Source of the DNA: Rhizorhapis sp. SPR117
GTDB taxonomy: Bacteria; Pseudomonadota; Alphaproteobacteria; Sphingomonadales; Sphingomonadaceae
Length of the DNA stretch: 23,256 nucleotides
Assembly (NCBI RefSeq): GCF_021742065.1
Contig: NZ_JAKKIE010000054.1
Coordinates: 1-23,256, forward strand
Direction: 5' to 3'
Shown here one piece after another: positions 1-6,231 of the stretch; positions within the stretch are counted from its first letter, which is position 1, and every line of letters starts with the position of its first letter. The notes beneath the pieces are model-generated. The model saw only the letters and a program-made list of their open reading frames with translations, was not told where the DNA came from and searched no databases. Both the position numbers and the translations under genes were made by a program.

Positions 1-75
1 TCTGAGGCTTTTTGTTCAATCCAACTGGTACAGTTTTACACCGGAATCTTGCACAATTTTACCCCGACGTTGACA
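1..75. mobile_element. Probable terminus of an IS21-like insertion sequence (rest outside window)
   Basis: Two related 17-bp direct repeats lie at 28-44 (GTACAGTTTTACACCGG) and 51-67 (GCACAATTTTACCCCGA), with 13 of 17 positions identical and a 23-bp period. The segment ends in TGACA at 71-75, so read on the minus strand it would begin 5'-TGTCA. Multiple short terminal repeats and TG...CA ends are known features of IS21-family elements, whose istA and istB genes would lie left of the window. No transposase sequence is visible, so the family is inferred from memory of similar termini. The proposed end lies 25 bp beyond the CCA end of the tRNA gene. Confidence 0.45.
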
Positions 76-101
76 AAATATCTCATTTTCTAAGATATTT
101 T
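75..101 (-). terminator. AT-rich hairpin immediately 3' of tRNA-Arg
   Basis: A perfect 9-bp inverted repeat (AAAATATCT at 75-83, AGATATTTT at 93-101) with a 9-nt loop abuts the encoded CCA end of the tRNA. On the tRNA strand the stem ends in TATTTTG. It may act as a weak terminator or a 3'-processing signal. The stem is all A/T except one pair, so termination strength is doubtful. Confidence 0.35.
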
Positions 102-177
102 GGTGCACCCGACAGGATTCGAACCTGTGGCCTCCGCCTTCGGAGGGCGGCGCTCTATCCAGCTGAGCTACGGGTGC
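101..177 (-). tRNA. tRNA-Arg (anticodon CCG)
   Basis: Read on the minus strand, this 77-nt gene has a 7-bp acceptor stem (GCACCCG with CGGGTGC), a D-arm with the usual AGCTGGATA loop, and an anticodon stem CCGCC/GGCGG around the 7-nt loop CTCCGAA, giving anticodon CCG that reads CGG (Arg). The T-arm is ACAGG/CCTGT around TTCGAAT, followed by discriminator A and an encoded CCA at 101-103. The cloverleaf is complete and every stem pairs. The 5' half is repeated as a fragment at 345-386. Confidence 0.97.
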
Positions 178-189
178 AGATGGCTTGAA

Positions 190-218
190 GCCGTATGTTG
201 TGAGCCGAAGAACGTCAA
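190..218 (-). promoter_or_regulatory. Candidate promoter of tRNA-Arg
   Basis: On the minus strand TTGACG (218-213) is followed after 16-17 bp by an ATACGG/TACGGC segment (about 196-190), close upstream of the tRNA 5' end at 177. The -35 is good and the -10 is poor. The placement fits a stable-RNA promoter, but this is inference from motif similarity only. Confidence 0.35.
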
Positions 219-344
219 TCTGAGATCAAATTCGGCGGTTTGATCACGGTGAGATTTTGGTGAGTTTTTTCGTCCTTCCTTTCTTCAACCTTTCTAAACT
301 CGCGCAAATCCGATATTAAATCACTGCTCTCGCGTCGGACGTGA

Positions 345-386
<42 letters not shown>

Positions 387-481
387 GTGCACGGCGCTGT
401 GAGCGCTGCGCTTAGCAAAGCATGGATGGGGACGCCAGCGCCAATTTTCTGGCATTGGTATCAGGGATGGCAAATTTCCGA

Positions 482-895
482 TCAGCCTCCAGCGGGAACC
501 TTTTCCATCGGCTGGAATTTGCCGAGGCCACAGCTTGCGCCACGATCGATACCGCCGCCCATATTGTGCAGGACGGTGATGATATCGACCGAGCAGAGTT
601 GCGACAGGCTGGTTTTATACATGAATTTCTGTTCGAAACCAAGGCTGGAGCAGCTGTTGGGCAAGGTATTGCGGTAGATTTTTCCGCCCAGCATCTTGAA
701 GTCGATTGTGCTGTCATCGCGTACCTCGGTACTCTGGATCTGGTGGATCTGGTGGATCTGGTGGATCTGGTGGATCTGGACGCAATCAACCGCCTTGCCA
801 ACGGGGCGGAGATTGTCGGGCTTTTTATCGCGAGCGATTGCGGCGCCGCTGGCCGACAGCAGGGCAAGGGACATGAGACACAGTAGAGGACGCAT
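482..895 (-). CDS. Secreted DUF6491-like protein with QIH tandem repeat
   Basis: A 137-residue protein of unknown function. The N-terminus (about residues 1-22, MRPLLCLMSLALLSASGAA then IARD) is a Sec signal peptide with a likely AXA-type cleavage site, so the mature protein is probably periplasmic. The core contains a VDC element, a VRDDSTIDF strand, a GGKIYRNTLP motif, and paired cysteines around SCSSLGF, SQLCSVD and ASCGLG. This pattern recalls the DUF6491 family common in sphingomonads, though that assignment is from memory. The start at 895 is set by an excellent AGGAGGT at 901-907; open frame upstream overlaps nth and is not needed. Residues about 38-54 are an in-frame expansion of Q-I-H units encoded by a 9-bp tandem repeat, which looks like a recent insertion into a conserved strand. 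It lies 80 bp downstream of nth on the same strand. Confidence 0.75.
   Translation of the reverse strand: MRPLLCLMSLALLSASGAAIARDKKPDNLRPVGKAVDCVQIHQIHQIHQIHQIQSTEVRDDSTIDFKMLGGKIYRNTLPNSCSSLGFEQKFMYKTSLSQLCSVDIITVLHNMGGGIDRGASCGLGKFQPMEKVPAGG
734..778. repeat. 9-bp tandem repeat inside the DUF6491-like gene
   Basis: Five contiguous 9-bp units (GTGGATCTG; the first unit begins with C instead of G) run from 734 to 778. The unit length is a multiple of three, so changes in copy number add or remove Gln-Ile-His triplets on the minus strand without a frameshift. Slipped-strand length variation is therefore tolerated. Confidence 0.95.
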
Positions 896-975
896 AATAA
901 ACCTCCTAATATTCTTGACCGATGCTAATGGGAGCGATCTGAATTCAGCCTGAATATCTTTCAGTTCGTCCGGCG

Positions 976-1623
976 CTATGCCTGCGATGGAGTAGGGGTT
1001 TTGGGCTTGTAGCGGCACAGGTCGGACACGATGCAGCGCCAGCATTCGGGTCGCCGCGCCTTGCAGACATAGCGGCCATGCAGAATCAGCCAGTGATGGG
1101 CGTGACGGCGGAAGGGCTGGGGCGTCTGTTTTTCCAGTTTCTCCTCGACCGCCAATACCGTTTTGCCCGGCGCAAGACCGGTGCGGTTGCCGATGCGGAA
1201 GATGTGGGTGTCGACGGCAAATGTTTCCGCCCCGTAGGCGCAGTTCATCACAACATTGGCGGTCTTTCGTCCGACACCAGGCAGGGTCTGGAGCGTGTCG
1301 CGGTCGGTGGGCACTTCGCCGTTAAAATCGCGGACCAGAATGTCGCTCAAAGCGATGACGTTCTTTGCCTTGCTGTTGAACAGGCCGATGGTTTTGATGT
1401 GGTCTTTCAGGCGCTCTTCGCCAAGATCCAGCATCTGTTGCGGGGTTTGCACCTTGTCGAACAGGGCGCGAGTCGCCTTGTTGACGCCAACGTCGGTTGC
1501 CTGTGCGGAAAGAACGACGGCGATCAAAAGCTGATAGACGTTGCCATATTCCAGCTCTGTCTCCGGCGAGGGATTCTGTTCCGCGAGGCGGCGGTAGAAT
1601 TCAAAGATGTCGGCCTTTTTCAT
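976..1623 (-). CDS. nth: Endonuclease III (DNA glycosylase/AP lyase)
   Basis: A 215-residue base-excision repair enzyme that removes oxidised pyrimidines and cleaves AP sites by beta-elimination. The helix-hairpin-helix LPGVGRKTAN carries the catalytic lysine K120, and the VDTHIFR segment carries D138. The C-terminal 4Fe-4S cluster ligands are C187, C194, C197 and C203 (C-x6-C-x2-C-x5-C). With the start at 1623 these positions coincide exactly with the E. coli Nth numbering I know, which supports this ATG over the in-frame start at 1665; that one would run into the palindromic repeat. No strong ribosome-binding site is visible. Upstream lie the repeat element and dapB on the same strand. The length is typical of the family. 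Confidence 0.97.
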   Translation of the reverse strand: MKKADIFEFYRRLAEQNPSPETELEYGNVYQLLIAVVLSAQATDVGVNKATRALFDKVQTPQQMLDLGEERLKDHIKTIGLFNSKAKNVIALSDILVRDFNGEVPTDRDTLQTLPGVGRKTANVVMNCAYGAETFAVDTHIFRIGNRTGLAPGKTVLAVEEKLEKQTPQPFRRHAHHWLILHGRYVCKARRPECWRCIVSDLCRYKPKTPTPSQA

Positions 1624-1659
1624 TCTATTCGCGTGATTCAGGCGGTTTGAAACCAGCTT

Positions 1660-1749
1660 CGTCATTCCCGCAAAGGCGGGAATCCATCTCCTGTGTTTTC
1701 GACCAGACGCTACGCGGGGAGATGGATCCCCGCCTTCGCGGGGATGACG
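1660..1749. repeat. REP-like double-hairpin palindromic element (copy 1)
   Basis: Imperfect 32-bp inverted repeats at 1660-1691 and 1718-1749 flank a 26-bp centre. Each arm is itself a hairpin: CCCGC-AAAG-GCGGG on the left and CCCCGC-CTTC-GCGGGG on the right. The ends begin CGTCATTCCCGC and finish with its complement. It lies between dapB and nth, which run in the same direction. A second copy is at 4429-4519. The BIME-like organisation suggests a dispersed repeat that may also shape mRNA ends. Confidence 0.85.
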
Positions 1750-1767
1750 GTGTGTGTGGGAGCAAGT

Positions 1768-2532
1768 TCACAACCCCAATACGCTCTTCATATCATAGCG
1801 TCCGGCAGGCTGCCCCACGAGCCATTGCGCCGCCTTTACCGCGCCGCGTGCGAAGATGCTGCGGTTCTCCGCACGGTGGCAAAGCTCGATACGCTCGCCT
1901 TCGGTGGCGAGGATGACTTGGTGGTCGCCCGCAACCGATCCGCCGCGAAGCGCCGCAAAGCCAATGTCGCCTGACTTGCGCGCGCCAGTGATGCCATCGC
2001 GACCGCTCACCTTGTGATCGGCAAGCGTAATGCCCCGTCCGCGCGCGGCGGCTTCGCCAAGCAGCAGGGCGGTGCCCGATGGTGCATCGACCTTGTGCCG
2101 GTGGTGCATTTCCAGAATTTCGATGTCCCAATCGGGGCCAAGGCGGCGGGCTGCATCCTCCACCAGCGCGGCGAGCAGGTTGATGCCAAGCGATGTGTTG
2201 CCGGTTTGCAGGACAGGAATGATCTTCGCCGCCTGGTCGATCAGGGCGTGGTGCGTGGCATCCAACCCTGTGGTGCCGATGACGATGGGCTTGTCGGCGA
2301 CCAGACAGGCGTCAAGATGCCCTTCGAGTGCGGCGGGCGAGGAAAAATCGACCAGCACATCGCTTGCCAGCGCCAGTATCTCCTGATCCGATCCGATCTG
2401 CATACCGCCGATATCACCCGTCACGCCCGCCCGGTCCGCCCCGCCCGCGAGGCCGATGCCCGCCTCGTGCGCTGCCTGTGCAATCGCCTGGCCCATGCGG
2501 CCTGCCGCTCCGTATATGCCGATGTTCGTCAT
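1768..2532 (-). CDS. dapB: 4-hydroxy-tetrahydrodipicolinate reductase
   Basis: A 254-residue cytoplasmic enzyme of the diaminopimelate/lysine pathway that reduces the dihydrodipicolinate precursor with NAD(P)H. The N-terminal Rossmann motif GAAGRMGQA is at residues 8-16. The nucleotide-domain signature VDFSSPAAL is at 61-69, and IGTTGL at 85-90 is characteristic. The catalytic segment E-MHHRHKVDAPSGTA (141-155) holds the His pair and the Lys of the active site. A GDHQV element follows in the C-terminal part. The length is close to the family norm of about 250-270. The ATG at 2532 lies 30 bp from the divergent sirtuin gene, so the two promoters must overlap. It meets dapE (21449-22594) in the same pathway, far away in this window. 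Confidence 0.97.
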   Translation of the reverse strand: MTNIGIYGAAGRMGQAIAQAAHEAGIGLAGGADRAGVTGDIGGMQIGSDQEILALASDVLVDFSSPAALEGHLDACLVADKPIVIGTTGLDATHHALIDQAAKIIPVLQTGNTSLGINLLAALVEDAARRLGPDWDIEILEMHHRHKVDAPSGTALLLGEAAARGRGITLADHKVSGRDGITGARKSGDIGFAALRGGSVAGDHQVILATEGERIELCHRAENRSIFARGAVKAAQWLVGQPAGRYDMKSVLGL

Positions 2533-2562
2533 GTCTTGAAACTTTCCCTTCGCCTGTGCTTC

Positions 2563-3270
2563 ATGACGGTCATGGAAGACATTCGCAACATCGTTGTCCT
2601 GACCGGCGCCGGAATTTCAGCCGAAAGCGGGCTTGCTACCTTTCGCGGGCCGGACGGATTGTGGGAAGGGCATCATGTCGAGGATGTGTGCACCCCCGAG
2701 GCGCTGGCGCGCGATCCGGTGCTGGTCCATCGCTTTTATGATGAGCGGCGGGCGAAGCTTTCGACCGTGACGCCCAATGCGGCGCATGAGGCGCTGGCCG
2801 CGCTGGATGCGGCATGGCCGGGTGAACTGTTGATCGTCACGCAGAATGTCGATGACCTGCATGAACGCGCCGGGGCAAAGCGGGTGCTACACATGCATGG
2901 CGAGTTGCTGTCCGCCCTGTGCGCGGCATGCGGGAAGGCGGTGCCATGGCAGGACGCGATGCCGCCGGGTTCGGTGTGCGACGGCTGCGCGGCCCCTGCC
3001 TTGCGCCCCGACATCGTGTTCTTTGGCGAGATGCCTTATGAGATGGAACGGATCGACCGGGCGCTGGCCAAGTGCGACCTGTTCGTGTCGGTGGGCACAT
3101 CCGGCGCGGTTTATCCGGCGGCGGGATTTGTGCAGTCGGCGCGCTATCATGGGGCACGGACGCTGGAACTGAACCTCGATCCGTCCGCGGGCAGCATCTA
3201 TTTTGACGAAACGCGGCTGGGCCGGGCGGGGGATTTGGTGCCGCAATGGGTGGGCGAAATGCTGGGGTGA
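2563..3270 (+). CDS. cobB: CobB-type NAD-dependent protein deacylase (sirtuin)
   Basis: A 235-residue sirtuin that removes acyl groups from protein lysines using NAD+. The NAD-binding signature GAGISAESG at residues 15-23 is followed by TFRGPDGLW. TQNVDDLHERAG (93-104) contributes to the cofactor pocket, and the catalytic His is in HMHGE (H112). Four cysteines C120-C123 and C139-C142 form the zinc site. FYDERR gives a Tyr-x-x-Arg pair (Y59, R62), the known mark of class III sirtuins that accept succinyl and malonyl lysine, as in E. coli CobB. Two in-frame ATGs (2563, 2572) are possible and neither has a clear ribosome-binding site; I give the first. The frame stays open upstream to 2014, but that part is antisense to dapB. 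It is the only plus-strand gene in this part of the window. Confidence 0.95.
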   Translation: MTVMEDIRNIVVLTGAGISAESGLATFRGPDGLWEGHHVEDVCTPEALARDPVLVHRFYDERRAKLSTVTPNAAHEALAALDAAWPGELLIVTQNVDDLHERAGAKRVLHMHGELLSALCAACGKAVPWQDAMPPGSVCDGCAAPALRPDIVFFGEMPYEMERIDRALAKCDLFVSVGTSGAVYPAAGFVQSARYHGARTLELNLDPSAGSIYFDETRLGRAGDLVPQWVGEMLG

Positions 3271-3306
3271 GGTAAATAGAACGTTGATTGACAGCTAATC
3301 GCCCCC

Positions 3307-3672
3307 TCAAACCACCACCAACCGATGCCCATCCGCCACCGATTGTAAAAAACTCACCGGACCGCCAGTGCTGGTGTGTGGGGCTAGGTCGCTTGCCTTC
3401 ATGCCGCACAGTTCCATGCCGCTTTGGCAGGCGATGAAGCGGACGCCAAGGCCTGCTGCGTCGGACATGAGATCGTCGAGCGTGGGGAGGCCCGCGGCCT
3501 GATGCACGGCGTCGTTGGGCGCGGTGAACGGGGGGCGGAGGAGGGCGGCGGCTTCGAGTTGGCAGAAGATCGTCACTTGTGTGCCCAAAGCGGCCTGGGC
3601 GGCGGCGAGGGTGAGGGCGCCGCGGAAGCGTTCGGGGTCGGGGGTGAGGATGACGATCTTTAGCGGCCGCAT
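3307..3672 (-). CDS. DsrE/DsrF-like family protein
   Basis: A small protein of 121 residues. It begins MRPLKIVILTPDPERF, a beta-strand-led Rossmann-like start typical of the DsrE/TusD fold, and has the helix LTLAAAQAALGTQVTIF. The segment FIACQSGMELCGM contains two cysteines six residues apart, the place where DsrE-type proteins carry their conserved sulfur-handling cysteine. A role in persulfide transfer is plausible but unproven. The ATG at 3672 overlaps the 3' end of the MoeB/ThiF-like gene by 13 bp, implying translational coupling. An upstream GTG at 3681 is also in frame. It is convergent with the sirtuin gene, with only 36 bp between them and no visible terminator. Confidence 0.75.
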   Translation of the reverse strand: MRPLKIVILTPDPERFRGALTLAAAQAALGTQVTIFCQLEAAALLRPPFTAPNDAVHQAAGLPTLDDLMSDAAGLGVRFIACQSGMELCGMKASDLAPHTSTGGPVSFLQSVADGHRLVVV

Positions 3673-4412
3673 GCGGGGCACCCCGTATCCTTGGGCAAGG
3701 TGAGGGTGCGGAAGCGCAGGGACATGAGGTCAGCGATGACGAGCTTGCCCGCGCTGTCTTCGCCAAAGGGGACGAGGGCGCGGATGGTTTCGAGCGCGGC
3801 CATGCTGCCGATGATGCCGGTCAATGCCCCGACGACGCCCTGATCGGCGCAACTCATATCGGCGCGGCCCGGATCGTTGCCGACGAGGCAGCGGTAGCAG
3901 GGCTTGTCCGCTTCCCAACCGCGATAGACGGCGAGTTGTCCCTCGAACTGGCCCACAGCGGCGGAGATGAGGGGGATTTTGAGTTGGGTGGCGGCGTCGG
4001 AGACGGCGAGGCGGGTTTCGAAATTGTCGCAGCCATCGAGGATGGCGTCTGCTCCGGCAAGGAGGTTTTGCGCGTTTTGCGCGCTTATACGCTGGTTGAC
4101 CGGGATGACGGTGACGTCCGGGGTCAGACGTGCGATGGTCTCTTTTGCGGCTTCCACCTTGAGGCGGCCGATGTCGGCGGCGGTGAAGATGACCTGGCGT
4201 TGCAGGTTGGAAAGGGCGACGGCATCATCGTCGATGATGGTGAGTTTGCCGACACCCGCTGCGGCGAGATACTGGATTGCCGAGCTGCCGATGCCGCCCG
4301 CGCCGATGATGGCGACGTGGCTGGCCAGCAGCTTCGCCTGACCCGCACCGCCTATTTCGCGCAGGATGATGTGCCGGGCGTAGCGGTCGAGTTGGGTGTC
4401 GGTGAGGGTCAT
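3660..4412 (-). CDS. HesA/MoeB/ThiF family sulfur-carrier adenylyltransferase
   Basis: A 250-residue E1-like enzyme that adenylates the C-terminus of a ubiquitin-like sulfur carrier (MoaD or ThiS type). It opens with LDRYARHIILREIGG, typical of the family. The ATP-binding GAGGIGS is at residues 37-43, with acidic DDD at 61-63 and the LSNLQRQ signature after it. Two CxxC pairs (CYRC and the C-terminal CPAC) form the structural zinc site. SCADQGVVGALTGIIGS matches the region that holds the conserved cysteine. I cannot separate MoeB from ThiF or HesA, and no carrier protein gene is next to it. The ATG at 4412 is preceded by GAGAG; the in-frame GTG at 4421 is less likely. It is coupled to the downstream DsrE-like gene. 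Confidence 0.9.
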   Translation of the reverse strand: MTLTDTQLDRYARHIILREIGGAGQAKLLASHVAIIGAGGIGSSAIQYLAAAGVGKLTIIDDDAVALSNLQRQVIFTAADIGRLKVEAAKETIARLTPDVTVIPVNQRISAQNAQNLLAGADAILDGCDNFETRLAVSDAATQLKIPLISAAVGQFEGQLAVYRGWEADKPCYRCLVGNDPGRADMSCADQGVVGALTGIIGSMAALETIRALVPFGEDSAGKLVIADLMSLRFRTLTLPKDTGCPACGR

Positions 4413-4428
4413 TGACGTCACTCTCTTT

Positions 4429-4519
4429 CGTCATTCCCGCGAAGGCGGGAATCCAGCCCCTGACCGATCCATCGGGTGGAAAGGCCGGGAGATGGACCCC
4501 CGCCTTCGCGGGGGTGACG
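4429..4519. repeat. REP-like double-hairpin palindromic element (copy 2)
   Basis: This has the same organisation as the element at 1660-1749. It starts CGTCATTCCCGCGAAGGCGG, ends in GGGGGTGACG, and each arm folds into its own GC-rich hairpin. The central segment differs in sequence from copy 1, while the outer arms are nearly identical. It occupies most of the gap between dut and the MoeB/ThiF-like gene, both on the minus strand. It may act as a 3' stabiliser or attenuator between these genes. Confidence 0.85.
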
Positions 4520-4527
4520 AATCAAAT

Positions 4528-4986
4528 TTACACACCCGTCGACCCGAAACCGCCCGCGCCGCGTGTGGTTTCGTCCAGTTCGGCGACCTCTGCAAAGGTG
4601 GCGCGCTGGACGGGGGCGGGGACGAGCTGGGCCACGCGGTCGCCGCGCTTGATGGGGAAGGGCTCGCTGCCATGGTTGATCATGATGACCTTCAATTCGC
4701 CCCGATAGTCGCTGTCGATGGTGCCGGGCGTGTTGGGCACGCTGATGCCGTGTTTGAGCGCAAGGCCGGAGCGGGGGCGGACCTGGATTTCATAGCCGTG
4801 CGGGATGGCGACGGAAAAGCCGGTGGCGACGGCGTGGCGTTGACCGGGTGCGAGGGTGAGTTCCTCCGCCGCCACTATGTCCATGCCCGCCGCGCCATCG
4901 GTGGAGTAGCTGGGTACTGGGAGACCTTCGCCATGGGGCAACCGCTTGAGACGGATTTCGATGTCAGGAAGCGGGTGCCAGGGCAT
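4528..4986 (-). CDS. dut: Deoxyuridine 5'-triphosphate nucleotidohydrolase
   Basis: A 152-residue trimeric dUTPase that hydrolyses dUTP to dUMP and pyrophosphate, keeping uracil out of DNA and feeding thymidylate synthesis. All five family motifs are visible: [10 protein letters not shown] (31-40), RPRSGLALK (70-78), [14 protein letters not shown] (85-98) with the catalytic Asp91, RGDRVAQLV (114-122), and the P-loop-like [10 protein letters not shown] (142-151). The ATG at 4986 overlaps the end of coaBC by 23 bp, so the two genes are probably translationally coupled. The coaBC-dut order is widespread in Alphaproteobacteria. Together with nth and mutM it makes this region rich in DNA-integrity functions. 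Confidence 0.98.
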   Translation of the reverse strand: MPWHPLPDIEIRLKRLPHGEGLPVPSYSTDGAAGMDIVAAEELTLAPGQRHAVATGFSVAIPHGYEIQVRPRSGLALKHGISVPNTPGTIDSDYRGELKVIMINHGSEPFPIKRGDRVAQLVPAPVQRATFAEVAELDETTRGAGGFGSTGV

Positions 4987-6175
4987 GGATGATTTTCTCC
5001 GTTAATTTGCGGGCGACGGCGTCCTTGGGCAGTTTTTCCCAGCTTTCGGTGCCGTCTTTGCTGACGATATGGACGCTGTTGGTTTCGCCGCCCATCACAT
5101 CACCCGAAACGTCGTTGGCGACGATCCAGTCGCAACCCTTGCGGGCCAGCTTGGCGCGGGCGTGGTCGAGGATGTTCTCCGTTTCCGCAGCAAAGCCGAT
5201 CAGCAGGCCGGGGCGTTGCGGGTGCTGGGCAAGTCCGGCCAGAATGTCGGGATTTTCGGTGAGGGTGAGCGGCGGAGGCGTATTGCCCTTTTTCTTGATC
5301 TTTTGGCCGTTGGCTTCGGCGCGCCAATCAGCGACGGCGGCGACCATGATGGCCGCATCGGCGGGCAGTGCAGCGTAGACGGCGGCCTGCATCTCGCGCG
5401 CGGTTTCCACATCGATGCGGGTGACGCCGGGGGGCGTGGACAGGGCGACGGGACCGGATACCAGCGACACGTTCGCGCCTGCCTGTGCCAGTGCGGCGGC
5501 GATGGCATAGCCTTGCTTGCCCGAACTGCGGTTGGCGATGTAGCGCACCGGGTCGATGGGTTCGTGAGTCGGGCCTGCGGTGATGAGGATATGTTTGCCG
5601 GTCAGTGGGGGCTTCTCGATCATGCTCGACGCGAACGGTTGAGAGAGACGCCTTTCGATTTCCGCCAATATCGCTTCGGGTTCGGGCAGGCGGCCCTCGC
5701 CAAACTCGCCGCAGGCCATGGGGCCTTGATCGGGTTGCATGACGGTGATGCCATCGACACGCAGTTGCGCAACATTGCGGCGGGTGGCGGCATGATCCCA
5801 CATGCGCACGTTCATCGCAGGAACGGCAAGCACCGGCTTGTCCGTGGCGAGCAAGAGCGTGGTGGCAAGGCTGTCGGCGATGCCAGCAGCCATTTTGGCG
5901 AGCAGATCGGCGGTGGCGGGGCAGACGACGACCAGATCGGCCTCGCGGGAAAGTTGGATATGCCCCATCTCCGCTTCGTCCTTCAGGTCCCACAGGCTGG
6001 TGTGGACGGGCTGTTCGGACAGCGCGGCGAGTGTCATCGGCGTGATGAACTGCGCGCCTCCATCGGTCAGGACGCAACGCACGGTCATGCCCGCCTTGCG
6101 GATCAGGCGTATGAGCTCGCACGCCTTGTAGGCCGCAATGCCGCCACCGACGATCAGAAGAATGCGCTTTTCCAT
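4964..6175 (-). CDS. coaBC: Bifunctional phosphopantothenoylcysteine decarboxylase / phosphopantothenate-cysteine ligase
   Basis: A 403-residue bifunctional enzyme of coenzyme A synthesis. The N-terminal CoaC part is an FMN flavoprotein: GGGIAAYKA at the start, catalytic His72 in [14 protein letters not shown] (119-126) with the substrate-binding Asn, and [12 protein letters not shown] with the catalytic Cys155. The C-terminal CoaB part begins near residue 195 with [16 protein letters not shown] and NRSSGKQG. It contains an IKKKG lysine cluster and a nucleotide-binding region toward FAAET. The length is normal for the fusion protein. It overlaps dut at its 3' end. In many alphaproteobacteria ubiB lies directly upstream; here a membrane-protein gene separates them. 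Confidence 0.97.
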   Translation of the reverse strand: MEKRILLIVGGGIAAYKACELIRLIRKAGMTVRCVLTDGGAQFITPMTLAALSEQPVHTSLWDLKDEAEMGHIQLSREADLVVVCPATADLLAKMAAGIADSLATTLLLATDKPVLAVPAMNVRMWDHAATRRNVAQLRVDGITVMQPDQGPMACGEFGEGRLPEPEAILAEIERRLSQPFASSMIEKPPLTGKHILITAGPTHEPIDPVRYIANRSSGKQGYAIAAALAQAGANVSLVSGPVALSTPPGVTRIDVETAREMQAAVYAALPADAAIMVAAVADWRAEANGQKIKKKGNTPPPLTLTENPDILAGLAQHPQRPGLLIGFAAETENILDHARAKLARKGCDWIVANDVSGDVMGGETNSVHIVSKDGTESWEKLPKDAVARKLTEKIIHALAPAS

Positions 6176-6231
6176 AGCTGTCGCTTATTACCAACTCTGG
6201 CAAGGAAGGCCAGCGGGACCTTCTTGTCCAG

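Noticed and set aside
734..778. CRISPR-like or VNTR array outside a gene
   Set aside because: The units are contiguous with no spacers and lie in frame inside a coding sequence, so this is a coding tandem repeat.
943..955. 13-bp palindrome ATTCAG-C-CTGAAT as an operator
   Set aside because: It is short, lies between nth and the next gene, and has no promoter positioned around it; chance is an adequate explanation.
896..1045. N-terminal extension of the DUF6491-like protein into nth
   Set aside because: A strong AGGAGGT and a clean signal peptide define the start at 895.
2014..2562. N-terminal extension of the sirtuin gene
   Set aside because: The frame is open but is antisense to dapB. The family fold begins right after the ATG pair at 2563/2572.
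3271..3306. Terminator between the convergent sirtuin and DsrE-like genes
   Set aside because: No stem-loop with a T-run is present in the 36-bp gap.
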